From NCBI RefSeq assembly GCF_032681285.1, contig NZ_CP136336.1, positions 62,001 through 126,000 of the forward strand: 64,000 nucleotides of DNA, given 5' to 3'. This stretch comes from Piscinibacter gummiphilus (GTDB taxonomy: Bacteria; Pseudomonadota; Gammaproteobacteria; Burkholderiales; Burkholderiaceae_C). The notes under the pieces were generated by a model, which was not told where the DNA came from, made no database searches, and saw only the letters and a program-made list of their open reading frames with translations. Position numbers and translations under genes: made by a program. Below are positions 37,743 to 52,377 of this stretch, piece by piece (position 1 is the stretch's first letter; every line of letters starts with the position of its first letter).

Positions 37743-40094
37743 GTGCCCGCCAAGACGCTTCCGCTCAGCCCCGCTGCTGCGGCCCCCTCTCGCCCCGCCC
37801 TGCTGCCGCTCGGCGCCCTCGCCGCCGGTTTCGGCCTGGCCCTGTCGCCCGCGATGGCGCAGCAGACGGCGCCTGCCGCTGCGAGTGCCGCTTCGGCCGC
37901 GTCCGCCAGCGAACCTGTCGTGACGCTGCCCACCATCCGCGTCAAGGCCGAGGCCGCCGAGCCCTCGGGCAAGCAGGACTACCAGGCCACCACCACCCGC
38001 ATCGGCAAGGGCAAGCAGGAGCTGCGGGATGTGCCGCAGTCGGTGACCGTCGTGACCGAGAAGCTGCTCGACGACCGAAACATCGACACGATGAAGGAGG
38101 CACTGCATCAGACGGCCGGCATCTCCTTCCAGGCGGCCGAAGGCGGTGAAGAAGACATCCGGCTGCGCGGCTTCTCGCTGCAGTCGACCGGCGACATCTT
38201 CATCGACGGCATGCGCGACCCGGCCTTCTACGAGCGCGACTCCTTCAACTGGGACCGCCTGGAGCTGCTGCGCGGCTCCGCCTCGATGCTGTTCGGTCGC
38301 GGCTCCACCGGCGGTGCGGTCAACCAGGTGACCAAGCAGCCGCAGCTGTCGAACGACTACGAGGTCAGCACCACCCTCGGCACCGGCAACTACATGCGTT
38401 CCACGCTGGACTTCAACCAGCGTACCGGCGAGACGACCGCCGTGCGCATCAACACGATGCTCACGCAGGCCGACAACTACGGCAATCGGATCGACAACAA
38501 GGGCATTGCACCGACCATCAAGTACGGCATTGGCACCGACGACGAGCTTTCGGTTGGCCTGTACCACCTGGAGAACGACACCGGCATCCAGTACGGTTTG
38601 CCCTGGCTGACGCCGGGCGCTGGTGGCGGCAACTACCTCTGGCCGACCGACGCACGCAACTACTACGGCTTGGCGAGCGACTACCTGCGGGGGGGTACGA
38701 CGCAGGGCAATGTGGTGCACACCCACAAGTTCAGCGACAACAGCGAGTTGCGCACCGCGTTCCGTCAGGCCCGCTACACGCGGGACCAGCGCGCCAGCGC
38801 AATTCGTTTCCGCTGTGTGCGCAATGGCGCCGGTGTGCTTCCGGCAGGATGCGTGGACGCGGTGAACTCGGACAACTTCGGCGATTCCACCGAACTCACC
38901 CGCTCCGGCGGCACTGGCGTCCAGGCCAAGATCATGAATATGGACACGCAGTACCTGCAAAGCGACTACAGCGGCAAGTTCAAGTGGGGAGGGCTCGACC
39001 ACAGCGTCCAGGCGGGCGGCGACTATTCGCACGAGCAGTTCGAGAACTTCGGCGTCTCCGGTACGCTGGTGAAGCCGCCCACGACCGTAGGCTCTCCCAA
39101 CGACGGCGCGAGCATCGATGAAGGGGCGCGGACGGTGTCGCTCACCCGCACCTTCGACATGAAGGCGCTTGGCGTCTATGTGCAGGACCTGGTGCAGGTG
39201 GCGCCGAAATGGAAAGTGCTGGCCGGCCTTCGGCTGGACAAGCTCGACGGCCGCTACCACGCAATCGCGGCACAAGGCCAGCCGACGACCGGCACGCCGC
39301 CGGTGGCCAACCCCTGCTACGTCCCGGCCAACACGCGCAGCCAGCGCGACGACTCGCTGTGGAGCAAGCGCTTCGGGGTGCTGTACCAGCCCACTGCGAC
39401 GCAGTCGTACCACTTCTCGTACGGCACATCGTTCAACACCTCGGGCGACACCTACCAGTACGACCCGGGCACAGTCAACACACCCCCGGAGTCGAGCCGC
39501 AACATCGAACTGGGAGCCAAACTCGACAACGCGCGAGGCGACCTGAGCACGCGTTTCGCCATCTTCCACACCACCAAGTACAACGAGCGCAACCGTGACT
39601 CGGAAACCGTCAACGCCTGCAACTACGTGCTGTCAGGCGAGCGTCATGCTGCGGGTATCGAGATGGACATCATCGGGCGCATCACGCCGGAATGGGAGGT
39701 CTTCGGTTCCTATGCGTTCATTCCAAACGCCGAGGTCGACAGTTCGTCCGGGGCTGCCGGCACTGAGGCGCAGGGCTCGCGGCCCGGTCTGACGCCGCGC
39801 CACAGCGGCACTATCTGGACCACCTACAAGGTGCTGCCCAAGTGGCGCATTGGCGGTGGGCTGAATGCGCGCAGTGCCGACAGGCCGGTCGGCTTGGCGG
39901 CAGGTTCGGCCATCGTCGCACCGCGCTACATCACCGGCGACCTGATGACGGAGTTCCAGGCCAGCGACGTGGCGACTTTCAAGCTCAACGTCACCAACGT
40001 GACCGACGAGCACTACGCCGACATGCTCTACCGCGGCCACTACATCCCGGGCAAGGGCCGCACGGTCCAGCTCAACATGACCCTGAAGTTCTGA
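37743..40094 (+). CDS. TonB-dependent siderophore receptor, Fiu/PiuA-like
   Basis: This 783-aa outer-membrane receptor has a long signal peptide (~1-42, ending AMAQQ), a plug domain (~70-230, with [27 protein letters not shown] and VNQVTKQP) and a 22-strand barrel ending in the typical aromatic residue (VQLNMTLKF). The GTG at 37743 with GGAG upstream is the chosen start, which excludes the hemP overlap. The downstream piuC gene is the standard companion of Fiu/PiuA catecholate receptors, so catecholate siderophores or monomeric catechols are the likely ligands. Confidence 0.92.
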   Translation: MPAKTLPLSPAAAAPSRPALLPLGALAAGFGLALSPAMAQQTAPAAASAASAASASEPVVTLPTIRVKAEAAEPSGKQDYQATTTRIGKGKQELRDVPQSVTVVTEKLLDDRNIDTMKEALHQTAGISFQAAEGGEEDIRLRGFSLQSTGDIFIDGMRDPAFYERDSFNWDRLELLRGSASMLFGRGSTGGAVNQVTKQPQLSNDYEVSTTLGTGNYMRSTLDFNQRTGETTAVRINTMLTQADNYGNRIDNKGIAPTIKYGIGTDDELSVGLYHLENDTGIQYGLPWLTPGAGGGNYLWPTDARNYYGLASDYLRGGTTQGNVVHTHKFSDNSELRTAFRQARYTRDQRASAIRFRCVRNGAGVLPAGCVDAVNSDNFGDSTELTRSGGTGVQAKIMNMDTQYLQSDYSGKFKWGGLDHSVQAGGDYSHEQFENFGVSGTLVKPPTTVGSPNDGASIDEGARTVSLTRTFDMKALGVYVQDLVQVAPKWKVLAGLRLDKLDGRYHAIAAQGQPTTGTPPVANPCYVPANTRSQRDDSLWSKRFGVLYQPTATQSYHFSYGTSFNTSGDTYQYDPGTVNTPPESSRNIELGAKLDNARGDLSTRFAIFHTTKYNERNRDSETVNACNYVLSGERHAAGIEMDIIGRITPEWEVFGSYAFIPNAEVDSSSGAAGTEAQGSRPGLTPRHSGTIWTTYKVLPKWRIGGGLNARSADRPVGLAAGSAIVAPRYITGDLMTEFQASDVATFKLNVTNVTDEHYADMLYRGHYIPGKGRTVQLNMTLKF

Positions 40095-40101
40095 GCCACG
40101 G

Positions 40102-40130
40102 GCCGGTCCTTCGGGGCCGGCTTTCATCTT
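40102..40130 (+). terminator. Terminator with UUCG tetraloop after the receptor gene
   Basis: GCCGGTCC and GGGCCGGC form an 8-bp stem (one G-T pair) closed by a TTCG tetraloop, followed by a T-rich tract (TTTCATCTTTC). Partial read-through to piuC is possible. Confidence 0.85.
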
Positions 40131-40150
40131 TCTCCAGCACAGCCATCGCC

Positions 40151-40843
40151 ATGCTCCAGCACATCCAACAGCTCCTGACCCCCGACGAAGTCCGCGCCGC
40201 CCGCGAGATCCTCGCGCGCGCACCCTGGGGCGACGGCAGAGTGACGGCCGGTGTGCAATCGGCCCTGGCCAAGAACAACGAGCAGTTGCCGCAGGACTGC
40301 GCCGAAGCGCGCGAGCTGCAGCAGATCGTGCTGCGCGGCCTCAACCGCCACGCCGTCTTCTTCTCGGCGGCGCTGCCGAAGAAGGTCTTCCCGCCGCTCT
40401 TCAACCGCTACGGCGGTGCGGCCAACGCCTTCGGCAACCACGTCGACAACGCCATCCGCTACGTGCCCGGCTCGCCTTCGGGCGAACGGGTGCGCACCGA
40501 CATCAGCTGCACCCTCTTCTTCGCCGACCCCGATGAGTACGACGGCGGCGAGCTGGTGATCGAAGACACCTACGGCCGCCAGAGCGTCAAGCTGCCGGCC
40601 GGCGACATGGTGCTCTACCCCGGCACCAGCGTACACCGCGTCGAGCCCGTCACGCGCGGCCACCGCATCGCGAGCTTCTTCTGGATCGAGAGCATGGTGC
40701 GCAGCGACGAGCAGCGCCGACTGCTGTTCGACATGGACCAGCACCTGATGAGCCTGCGCACCCGCCACGGCGAGACCGACCCGGCGGTGATTGGCCTGAC
40801 CGGCACGTACCACAACCTCCTGCGCACCTGGGCCGACACCTGA
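40151..40843 (+). CDS. piuC: Fe2+-dependent PKHD-type dioxygenase PiuC
   Basis: This 230-aa 2-oxoglutarate/Fe(II) oxygenase has the metal site HxD at His97 and Asp99 (FGNHVDNAI), distal His162 (SVHRVEPV) and 2-oxoglutarate-binding Arg172 (GHRIASFFW). It starts MLQHIQQLL, the family pattern. PiuC/YbiX is encoded beside catecholate receptors and is important for siderophore-dependent iron uptake; its substrate is not known. The gene lies 56 bases after the receptor stop, past the terminator. Confidence 0.95.
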   Translation: MLQHIQQLLTPDEVRAAREILARAPWGDGRVTAGVQSALAKNNEQLPQDCAEARELQQIVLRGLNRHAVFFSAALPKKVFPPLFNRYGGAANAFGNHVDNAIRYVPGSPSGERVRTDISCTLFFADPDEYDGGELVIEDTYGRQSVKLPAGDMVLYPGTSVHRVEPVTRGHRIASFFWIESMVRSDEQRRLLFDMDQHLMSLRTRHGETDPAVIGLTGTYHNLLRTWADT

Positions 40844-40875
40844 GCGCGCATCTTCCACTTCGAAAGGGACTCACC

Positions 40876-41157
40876 ATGAAACACCTCTTCCTCGTCGCCA
40901 CCCTGACCCTGCTCGCCACTGGCACCGCCCAGGCCCACGGCGACATCAAGTGCACCACCCCCAAGGCCGACTGGCGCGGCCAGATGGAGCTGCAGAGCAA
41001 GCTCACGGCCGAAGGCTGGAAGGTGCGCAAGGTGAAGGTCGAGAACGGCTGCTACGAGGTCTACGGCTTCGACCCGAAGGGCCAGAAGGCCGAGGCCTTC
41101 TTCGACCCCAAGAGCTTCGAGCCGGTGCTGCCCGCGGGCCAGGCCGCGCCCAAGTGA
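40876..41157 (+). CDS. Secreted PepSY domain protein
   Basis: This small periplasmic protein has 93 aa, with a signal peptide ending at about residue 20 (GTAQA). The rest has the PepSY-like pattern: GQMELQSKLTAEGWKVRKVKVENGCYEVYGFDPKGQ. AAAGGGAC lies before the ATG. Together with the cytochrome b561-type gene 29 bases downstream it may form a ferric-reductase or redox unit linked to the iron locus. That role is inference. Confidence 0.85.
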   Translation: MKHLFLVATLTLLATGTAQAHGDIKCTTPKADWRGQMELQSKLTAEGWKVRKVKVENGCYEVYGFDPKGQKAEAFFDPKSFEPVLPAGQAAPK

Positions 41158-41186
41158 CCGCCTGACGTCGATCGGCACACCGCTCG

Positions 41187-41714
41187 ATGAAGGTCTGGGA
41201 CCTACCCGTCCGCGCCCTCCACCTCGCGCTCATCGGCGCCGTGGCGGGGGCGTGGCTCACCACCGAGAAGTGGACGCACTGGCACGACGCCATCGGCTAC
41301 ACGGCGCTCGCCGTCGTGCTGATGCGCCTGGTGTGGGGCGTGGCGGGAAGCGCCCATGCGCGCTTCGGGCAGTTCGTTCGCGGCCCGCGCGAGACCTTCG
41401 GCTACCTCGGTGCGCTGCTGCGCGGGCAGGCCTCGCGCCACCTCGGCCACAACCCCCTCGGCGGCTGGATGGTGCTGCTGCTGCTCGGCTGCGTACTCGC
41501 GGTCGGCGGCACCGGCTGGCTCTGCACCACCGACCGCTACTGGGGCGACGAGACGATGTTTGCGCTGCACGCGGGGCTTGCATGGACGCTGGTCGCGCTC
41601 GTCGCACTGCACCTCGGCGGCGTGTTCGCGATGAGCCTTCGGCACCGCGAGAACCTCGTCGCCGCGATGCTCCACGGGCGAAAACGCGAGCCGCACGAGG
41701 GCGATGTGAGCTGA
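41187..41714 (+). CDS. Cytochrome b561-type diheme membrane protein
   Basis: This 175-aa inner-membrane protein has four hydrophobic segments (HLALIGAVAGAWL, IGYTALAVVLMRLVWG, GWMVLLLLGCVLAVGG, LAWTLVALVALHLGG). His residues in VRALHLAL, THWHDAIG, FALHAGLAW and LHLGG are the likely heme ligands. It fits the cytochrome b/b6 (Ni-hydrogenase type) family. It lies downstream of the PepSY gene and probably reduces or accepts electrons at the periplasmic face; the partner is not identified. Confidence 0.9.
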   Translation: MKVWDLPVRALHLALIGAVAGAWLTTEKWTHWHDAIGYTALAVVLMRLVWGVAGSAHARFGQFVRGPRETFGYLGALLRGQASRHLGHNPLGGWMVLLLLGCVLAVGGTGWLCTTDRYWGDETMFALHAGLAWTLVALVALHLGGVFAMSLRHRENLVAAMLHGRKREPHEGDVS

Positions 41715-41965
41715 GCGCGAGAGCGCTCATCGTGTCTCTCTGCAGCACGAGAGAGGCGCACGAGAGGCACACAAGTGACGCGCAGCGACGACAAAAGCAC
41801 GCTGCGAAGCGCATTCGCGCGCGTTTTACCTATGAAAACTGCTTCTCAATGCAGCACTCTCGCAGTAGTATTCGCTCCGCACGTGATCCATGGAGAACCG
41901 AGTAGCTCATGCGGCACTCACCCAACACGGGCACATCAACAACTTATTTGATGGAGAAATTCGAA

Positions 41966-42397
41966 ATGGCAACTGCGAAGAAGGCTGCGAAACCCGCGGC
42001 AAAGAAGGCCGCTCCGGCCAAGAAGGCGGCAGCGAAGAAGGCCGCCCCGGCGAAGAAGGCGGCTCCGGCGAAGAAGGCCGCTCCGGCCAAGAAGGCCGCT
42101 GCCAAGAAGGCGGCTCCGGCCAAGAAGGCGAAGGCCCCGGCGAAGAAGCGCACCCCCAACGCCGCCTTCATGAAGGCGATGACCCCGAGCGCTGCACTGG
42201 CCGCCATCATTGGCGACAAGCCGGTTCCGCGCACCGAGGTCACGAAGAAGGTGTGGGACTACATCAAGGCGAACAAGCTGCAAGACGCAGCCAAGCGCAC
42301 GATGATCAACGCCGACGCCAAGCTGAAGGAAATCTTCAAGAAGGGCCAAGTGTCGATGTTCGAGATGACCAAGCTGATCAACGGTCACCTCAAGTAA
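41966..42397 (+). CDS. Histone H1-like protein with C-terminal SWIB/MDM2 domain
   Basis: This 143-aa DNA-binding protein has residues 4-61 made of Lys/Ala/Pro repeats (KKAAPAKK units) like eukaryotic H1 tails, and residues ~69-142 forming a SWIB/MDM2-type domain (AALAAIIGDKPVPRTEV, VWDYIKANKLQD, NADAKLKEIF, KGQVSMFEM). The ATG at 41966 with GGAG upstream is used. The upstream ATGs (41909, 41951) would add a non-conserved leader. The charge and repeats suggest a nucleoid-associated protein. SWIB function in bacteria is poorly known; related chlamydial proteins exist. Confidence 0.92.
   Translation: MATAKKAAKPAAKKAAPAKKAAAKKAAPAKKAAPAKKAAPAKKAAAKKAAPAKKAKAPAKKRTPNAAFMKAMTPSAALAAIIGDKPVPRTEVTKKVWDYIKANKLQDAAKRTMINADAKLKEIFKKGQVSMFEMTKLINGHLK
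41975..42148 (+). repeat. Tandem Lys-Ala-Pro codon repeats
   Basis: Within the SWIB/H1-like gene, degenerate ~15-21-base units such as gccaagaaggcggctccgg recur about eight times. Such arrays change length by slippage, so the tail length may vary between strains. Confidence 0.85.
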
Positions 42398-42422
42398 ATC
42401 GAAGGCCTCGGCCGACGACAGA

Positions 42423-42448
42423 AGCCGGTGCAGTGCACCGGCTTTTTT
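42423..42448 (+). terminator. Rho-independent terminator of the SWIB/H1-like gene
   Basis: AGCCGGTGCA and TGCACCGGCT (10-bp arms around one central G) are followed by a run of six T. It ends 51 bases after the coding region. Confidence 0.92.
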
Positions 42449-42454
42449 ATTGGT

Positions 42455-42560
42455 TGTTGGGCCCCCAGTCGCACCCGCTCCTGCCCCTCAGGGGCGCCAC
42501 CCAGAGGCCCGGCAAAGCCGGTTCCTCGGGTGTTGCTTGATCCGTCGCTCGCTGCGCTTG
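42455..42560. repeat. Intergenic GC-rich element, candidate Burkholderiales dispersed repeat
   Basis: The spacer between the H1-like gene and the hybrid kinase holds short palindromes (CCCCTCAGGGG at about 42485, CCGGCAAAGCCGG at about 42510) ending in a CGCTCGCTGCGCTTGCTC-type stretch. I read this as one of the short dispersed repeats seen in this order, but no second copy is inside the window. Confidence 0.35.
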
Positions 42561-42573
42561 CTCTGGCGAAGTC

Positions 42574-45390
<2,817 letters not shown>

Positions 45391-45573
45391 GGGGGTGTCG
45401 TCGTGGCGCGGTGCGCGACAGGGGGTGGGGCGGGGCTGCGGCAATGTAGTGCAAGCCTCGTGCGCTTGCCAAGGGTGGAACCCCCCGCATGCAAGCACGA
45501 TGCCGCATTGCTGCGGTGCATCGTCTCGCTTCGCAAGCGCGTGAGAAAAGTCGCGTTCGCGCAGCGCGCTTGT

Positions 45574-48471
<2,898 letters not shown>

Positions 48472-48580
48472 GGTGCGAGTACTAAGTCGACCATGATAGC
48501 CAGGGCACGTGGCGCAGCTGCTGACATCCGACATGCCGCGAGATCGCCGTGCCACCCCGCAGCCAGCTCACTCGGAATGC

Positions 48581-48611
48581 AAAAGGGGCGAGCCCTCGCG
48601 GATCTCGCCCC
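48581..48611 (-). terminator. Rho-independent terminator of the 534-aa lipoprotein gene
   Basis: Read leftward, GGGGCGAG pairs with CTCGCCCC around an 11-base loop and is followed by TTTT. It lies 35 bases past the lipoprotein stop. Confidence 0.82.
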
Positions 48612-48645
48612 CGGCCCGCCGTCGCCGGCGGCAAATGGATCTTGC

Positions 48646-50250
48646 TCAGTTGCAGTACGTGACCGCCCCGCCGTTCTGATTCGGGTTTGCCGGCGCGGTG
48701 GCAGACCAGGTGTCCGCAGCAGTAACCGTGATGTCGCATTGAGCGCTTACCACGATATCCAAGGCATGCCAGTACGTGGACGTTCCTTCGCCTGGCCCGG
48801 GCGTAAACACGCGTGTGTTTCCGCCGTAGGTCACCTCGACACGGACTGGTGAGGCCGTCATGCCCGGGTTGAAGGTGCCGGAATAGTTGTGGAGGAAATA
48901 GCGGTAGGTGCCGCTTGCCACGCGACGGATCGTCACGATCTCGGGGCCGAAGGAGGTCACGTCGTCAATGTCGAGGTTCGCGTAAGGCGAGGTGGTCAAC
49001 GACCCCTTCTGGGTGTAGTCGATGTGGGTGCCGTGCGGCGTCAGCAGGTGTGAATCGACATCTTCGGGCAACGCGCCCCACGTCAGCTTGATGCTGATCG
49101 CTGCGTCGGAAAAGATCAGGCACGGTGAGCCAATGTTCAGGTTGGCAGTCGTCGTGGTGGCCGCTCGGGCGTTCGACAGGCTAGTGCCCGAACGCGCACT
49201 GACGATGGCGGTGGCGTTGGTGCGCACCGGCACCGAAAAGTTGCCGTAGCCGTCGGTGAGTACGTTGCTCATGCCCGAGTACGTCACGCCCTCGGCTTCG
49301 ACCCGGGCGCGTACTACGGCGGCGCCGGTTTCGTCACGCACGCAGCCAGCGACCTGCACCGTGCTGATCACCTGTGCGGCAGTCCAGTCGCCGGCACGCG
49401 CGACACTGCCCTCGTAGTACTGATTTGGTGCGGTGCCGCCGAGCGTGGCCGTGCCTTCCTGAACCCACAGTCCGGCGGCTTCATCGAACCAGTAAAGAGG
49501 CACGGAGTTTGGGAGGGTGCTCGCGCGGGTGGACACCGGAATTCTGACGGTTGCGGCCTGTCCGGTGGCGATGTTGTATGAGCCGCTTGCAGCATCGGTC
49601 AGTACGACCGACGCTGCACCAAAGCTTTCGAGCCACGCCTCGGCCCCGTTGTTCGTGGTGCGGTAATCCCCGGTTAGCGCACTCGGGTTCTGGGTGAGGT
49701 TGATCGGGGTAACGCGGACCAGCACCGCCTGCGTCGGCGCCGCGCCGGTCGACGTCACGATCGAACCGGCCGGGAAGACCAACTGCGCGGTCGATCCCGG
49801 GACGGTCGCGGTGCCGCCCGCGGCCGCATCAATGCTCGTGGTGTTGGCGATCATGAGCATCTGGGCAGTCACCGCAGTTGTGGTGCCGCCCGTGACCGAA
49901 GTAATCCGCACAGTCGACGCATGCCCGCCCGCGCTGATCGTGACCGGGACACGATCAGCCTCCGTGAGGCCGGTGATGGCGAACGTGCCGTCTGCGCCGG
50001 TGGTGACGGTGGTGCCGCCTGCCGTCACCGTCGCGCCGGCCACCGGAAGCCCAGTGTCAGCCGACAGCACGCGGCCCGTGATGCTGCCCGGCTGCGTGGC
50101 CTGTGGCGGCGCAGGGGTGTAGGGGCGGCTGTTGGTGCCGTCGCTGCTGCCGCCGCAGGCGACCAAGGTGGCGGCCAGGGTGAGCGCGGCAAGGATTGGG
50201 AGATGGAAGTGAGAGCGCGTGGCCCTGGCTGTAGAGCGAACCTTGTTCAA
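48646..50250 (-). CDS. Surface/periplasmic lipoprotein with Ig-like and YfaP-type domains
   Basis: This 534-aa predicted lipoprotein starts from TTG at 50250 with GGAGG four bases upstream. Its lipobox is LATLVAC, with Cys32 followed by GG. Domains: a carboxypeptidase-regulatory-like beta repeat (~50-110, GSITGRVLSADTGLPVAGAT), a middle region (~120-330) resembling proteins with IATGQAATVRIPV-type strands, a second regulatory-like repeat near 330, and a C-terminal DUF2135/YfaP-like part (~415-500) with LTWGALPEDVDSHLLTP. Gly at position +2 would target it to the outer membrane. The function is unknown; a carbohydrate- or protein-binding surface role is likely. The earlier GTG at 50355 is a less likely start. 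Confidence 0.8.
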   Translation of the reverse strand: MNKVRSTARATRSHFHLPILAALTLAATLVACGGSSDGTNSRPYTPAPPQATQPGSITGRVLSADTGLPVAGATVTAGGTTVTTGADGTFAITGLTEADRVPVTISAGGHASTVRITSVTGGTTTAVTAQMLMIANTTSIDAAAGGTATVPGSTAQLVFPAGSIVTSTGAAPTQAVLVRVTPINLTQNPSALTGDYRTTNNGAEAWLESFGAASVVLTDAASGSYNIATGQAATVRIPVSTRASTLPNSVPLYWFDEAAGLWVQEGTATLGGTAPNQYYEGSVARAGDWTAAQVISTVQVAGCVRDETGAAVVRARVEAEGVTYSGMSNVLTDGYGNFSVPVRTNATAIVSARSGTSLSNARAATTTTANLNIGSPCLIFSDAAISIKLTWGALPEDVDSHLLTPHGTHIDYTQKGSLTTSPYANLDIDDVTSFGPEIVTIRRVASGTYRYFLHNYSGTFNPGMTASPVRVEVTYGGNTRVFTPGPGEGTSTYWHALDIVVSAQCDITVTAADTWSATAPANPNQNGGAVTYCN

Positions 50251-50560
50251 GAAGCCTCCGACGGCAATGCGTTTACACACCACGGCCCGCAGCCCGACGA
50301 GGTACCGCGAGACATGGGGACATGTGTCTTGCGCACGCGCATGCTGCACGGCCACTTCGAGATCGACACGTGCTTACCGGTGCGTGGGCTAATGTTCGCC
50401 GTAGCCCCGATTCACGTTGCCTCACTCCCTCCCAGTTCCAGCCGGAGGCTAGGGACCCGTATTCGCTCGGGTGTGCATTGACAGGCTGGAATGTAGCCAA
50501 AACCTTCACAAAAGACGTTCAGAGCTCGCTGAAGAACCGACGGACCGTGCGTTATTACCG
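50251..50560. other. 310-base region between the lipoprotein and anti-sigma genes, no gene seen
   Basis: No open frame with coding character is evident. On the minus strand it is the 5' leader of the lipoprotein gene. One small imperfect hairpin lies near 50309-50331 (AGACATG-type arms), and another stretch near 50435-50465 contains AGCCTCCGGCTGG. I could not match it to a riboswitch family. Confidence 0.5.
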
Positions 50561-51607
50561 TTAGGGCAAGTTGCCTTCCAAGGCAGTTAGATCCGTCGAG
50601 GCGAGTGTCGAGAACTGCCATATGCCCTGCCGACGCTGCCACAAAACGCCGCTGTGCGTGATTCTGAAACTGTGCTGCACGTCGCCGTCGAGCAGCAGCC
50701 GGATCTCGCGACCAGGGCGCTGGGCAGTCGCGTCGACGGGCTGCCAACGGGCCATGGTGGCGGCATCGAGTTGCGCCAGCCAAGCGTACAGCGCTTCGTT
50801 GAGCGGCCGAGCGTCGCTATTGTCACGTTGCCAGGTCCATCGTGTAGGTTCGGCCGCCATGGCCGCACGCACGCTGGCCACCCGGCTGTAGGCCTCGCCT
50901 TCGGCCTGCAGCCGTGATTCGTTGAGCTGCGCCTTGGCGGCGGCGCGGCGCCTCTGCGCTTCGGCCGGCGCCATGCTGCTGCGCTCGCGCTTCGGCTCCT
51001 CTTCCCGCGTGCGGGCCTTGGCCAGCTGCGCGTTGGAGCTGGTGTCGGCTGACAGGGCGGGCGGTGCGGCGGCCGGTGTGGGGACGGCCGCCGCCATCGG
51101 GTCAGGTGCAGGCAGGGAGGCCGGGCGGGCGGTGCCGGCTGCGGCCTCGCTGGCGTTGGGCTCGGCGCGCTTCTCGCGAGGCGCGTCGGCCTTCTTGCGT
51201 ACGGGCTCAGGCTTGGGTACCGGGGCCGTAGCTTTTTCGGCCGGTTGGGTGCGCTCGATGAAAGGCGCTTCCGCAGCCGCAGGCTTCTCGTGCTTCGGCG
51301 CAGCGGCCGGCAGTGGCGAGCGTGGCGCCGCCTGATCCATGGGTTCGTCCCACCACATCAGACCAACCAGCGTGGCGGCCATCACGCCCGCAAATCCGGT
51401 GGCGACGGCAGGGCGGGCGAGCCAGGCCCACACGCTGCGGGCCCAGCCCGGGGCCGGGATGTCGGCGTGCTTCGGGTCGCGTGCCTTGGCGCGCGCTTCC
51501 TTGAGGATCAGCTCGCTGAGCTGCGGCGGCGCCTGCAGCTGCGCATCGGGCGCATGGCGCAGCGCTTCGCGCAGGTGCGGGTCGCGTGCTTCGTCTTGCC
51601 CGCTCAT
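50561..51607 (-). CDS. Predicted membrane-anchored anti-sigma factor
   Basis: This 348-aa protein has an N-terminal cytosolic part (~1-55) typical in length of anti-sigma domains, one membrane segment near residue 66-85 (ATGFAGVMAATLVGLMWW), then a long Ala/Pro/Lys-rich linker (~90-215) and a folded C-terminal domain (~235-348) with RIRLLLDGDVQHSFRI-type strands. Its ATG overlaps the stop of the ECF sigma gene (ATGA). That coupling and topology are the basis of the call; no ZAS zinc motif is visible. The C-terminal domain is unidentified and periplasmic. Confidence 0.72.
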   Translation of the reverse strand: MSGQDEARDPHLREALRHAPDAQLQAPPQLSELILKEARAKARDPKHADIPAPGWARSVWAWLARPAVATGFAGVMAATLVGLMWWDEPMDQAAPRSPLPAAAPKHEKPAAAEAPFIERTQPAEKATAPVPKPEPVRKKADAPREKRAEPNASEAAAGTARPASLPAPDPMAAAVPTPAAAPPALSADTSSNAQLAKARTREEEPKRERSSMAPAEAQRRRAAAKAQLNESRLQAEGEAYSRVASVRAAMAAEPTRWTWQRDNSDARPLNEALYAWLAQLDAATMARWQPVDATAQRPGREIRLLLDGDVQHSFRITHSGVLWQRRQGIWQFSTLASTDLTALEGNLP

Positions 51608-52236
51608 CGGACCTCCCCTTGCTGCAGTGGCGCGAGGTAGGCGCCCATGCAGACGCGCAGCTTGCTCATCGCATAGCGCAGGCGGGTCTTCGCGGTTTCG
51701 AAGCCGACTTCGAGGGCGCGCGCCACATCGGCCAGCGGCAGCTCGTCGTCGTGATGGAGAAGAAAGGCGCTGCGTTGCGCCAGCGGCAGCTCATCGAGGC
51801 AACGCAAGAGCCGCTCGCCGGCACGGCGCCAGAAGGCGAGCTCCTCGCTGTGCGGCGCCGGGCTCGTGGCCGCGGGCCACTGCGCCCAGGCGGCGTCGCC
51901 TTCGGGCTCCCACGGGGTGTCGTCGTCGGTCGTCGCCGAGACCTCGCGGCCACTGCGTCGCCAGATGTCGATCACGCGGTGGTGCGCCAGCGTGAAGAGC
52001 CAGGTGCGAAACGTGGCGCCCTGCGGCGCCCATTGCGTGCGGGCGTTGACGACCTTGAGCCAGGTGTCCTGGAACACCTCGTCGGCCTGGGCCGCGAGCG
52101 ACGGGCCGAGCAGGCGGCGCACGAAGCGGTAGAGCCCCGCCTGATGGCGGGTGTACAGGCGCTCGAAGGCCGCGGCGTCGCCGCGGGCGTACGCGCTCAT
52201 CAGCTCGTCGTCGGTGGGCTCTGGCGCGGTGCTCAT
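51604..52236 (-). CDS. ECF-family RNA polymerase sigma factor
   Basis: This 210-aa group 4 sigma factor has region 2 (~15-95; DEVFQDTWLKV and TFRTWLFTLAHHRVIDIWRR) and region 4 (~140-195; LPLAQRSAFLLHHDDELPLADVA, ETAKTRLRYAMSKLR). ATG 52236 is used; ATG 52257 would give 217 aa, and the open frame beyond that is antisense to the VWA gene. It is coupled to the anti-sigma gene downstream and divergent from a VWA lipoprotein gene, a probable target. Confidence 0.9.
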   Translation of the reverse strand: MSTAPEPTDDELMSAYARGDAAAFERLYTRHQAGLYRFVRRLLGPSLAAQADEVFQDTWLKVVNARTQWAPQGATFRTWLFTLAHHRVIDIWRRSGREVSATTDDDTPWEPEGDAAWAQWPAATSPAPHSEELAFWRRAGERLLRCLDELPLAQRSAFLLHHDDELPLADVARALEVGFETAKTRLRYAMSKLRVCMGAYLAPLQQGEVR

Positions 52237-52284
52237 CGGCGTGGGAGTCTGCCTCATCCTGTGTTGATACGGGTGTGGGGTGCG

Positions 52285-52325
52285 GATGGGGTGATGCGCG
52301 GACGAAAAAAATTTTTCACCCCATC
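52285..52325. promoter_or_regulatory. Perfect 10-bp inverted repeat in the sigma/VWA divergent region
   Basis: GATGGGGTGA and TCACCCCATC are perfect inverted arms separated by 21 bases that include an A7/T5 run. It sits 53 bases before the VWA lipoprotein ATG and 49 bases upstream of the sigma start. It could be an operator controlling both divergent genes or a hairpin; either is inference. Confidence 0.6.
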
Positions 52326-52377
52326 GTGCGGGCTGGTGCGTGTCAGTCCAGGTGACCTTCACCTTCAGGAGACTTCC

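Noticed and set aside
48472..48645. SOS box before uvrA
   Set aside because: No CTG-N10-CAG site was found in the upstream sequence.
50251..50560. c-di-GMP (GEMM-I) riboswitch
   Set aside because: Only one GCCTCCGGC-like block is present; the rest of the conserved aptamer core is missing.
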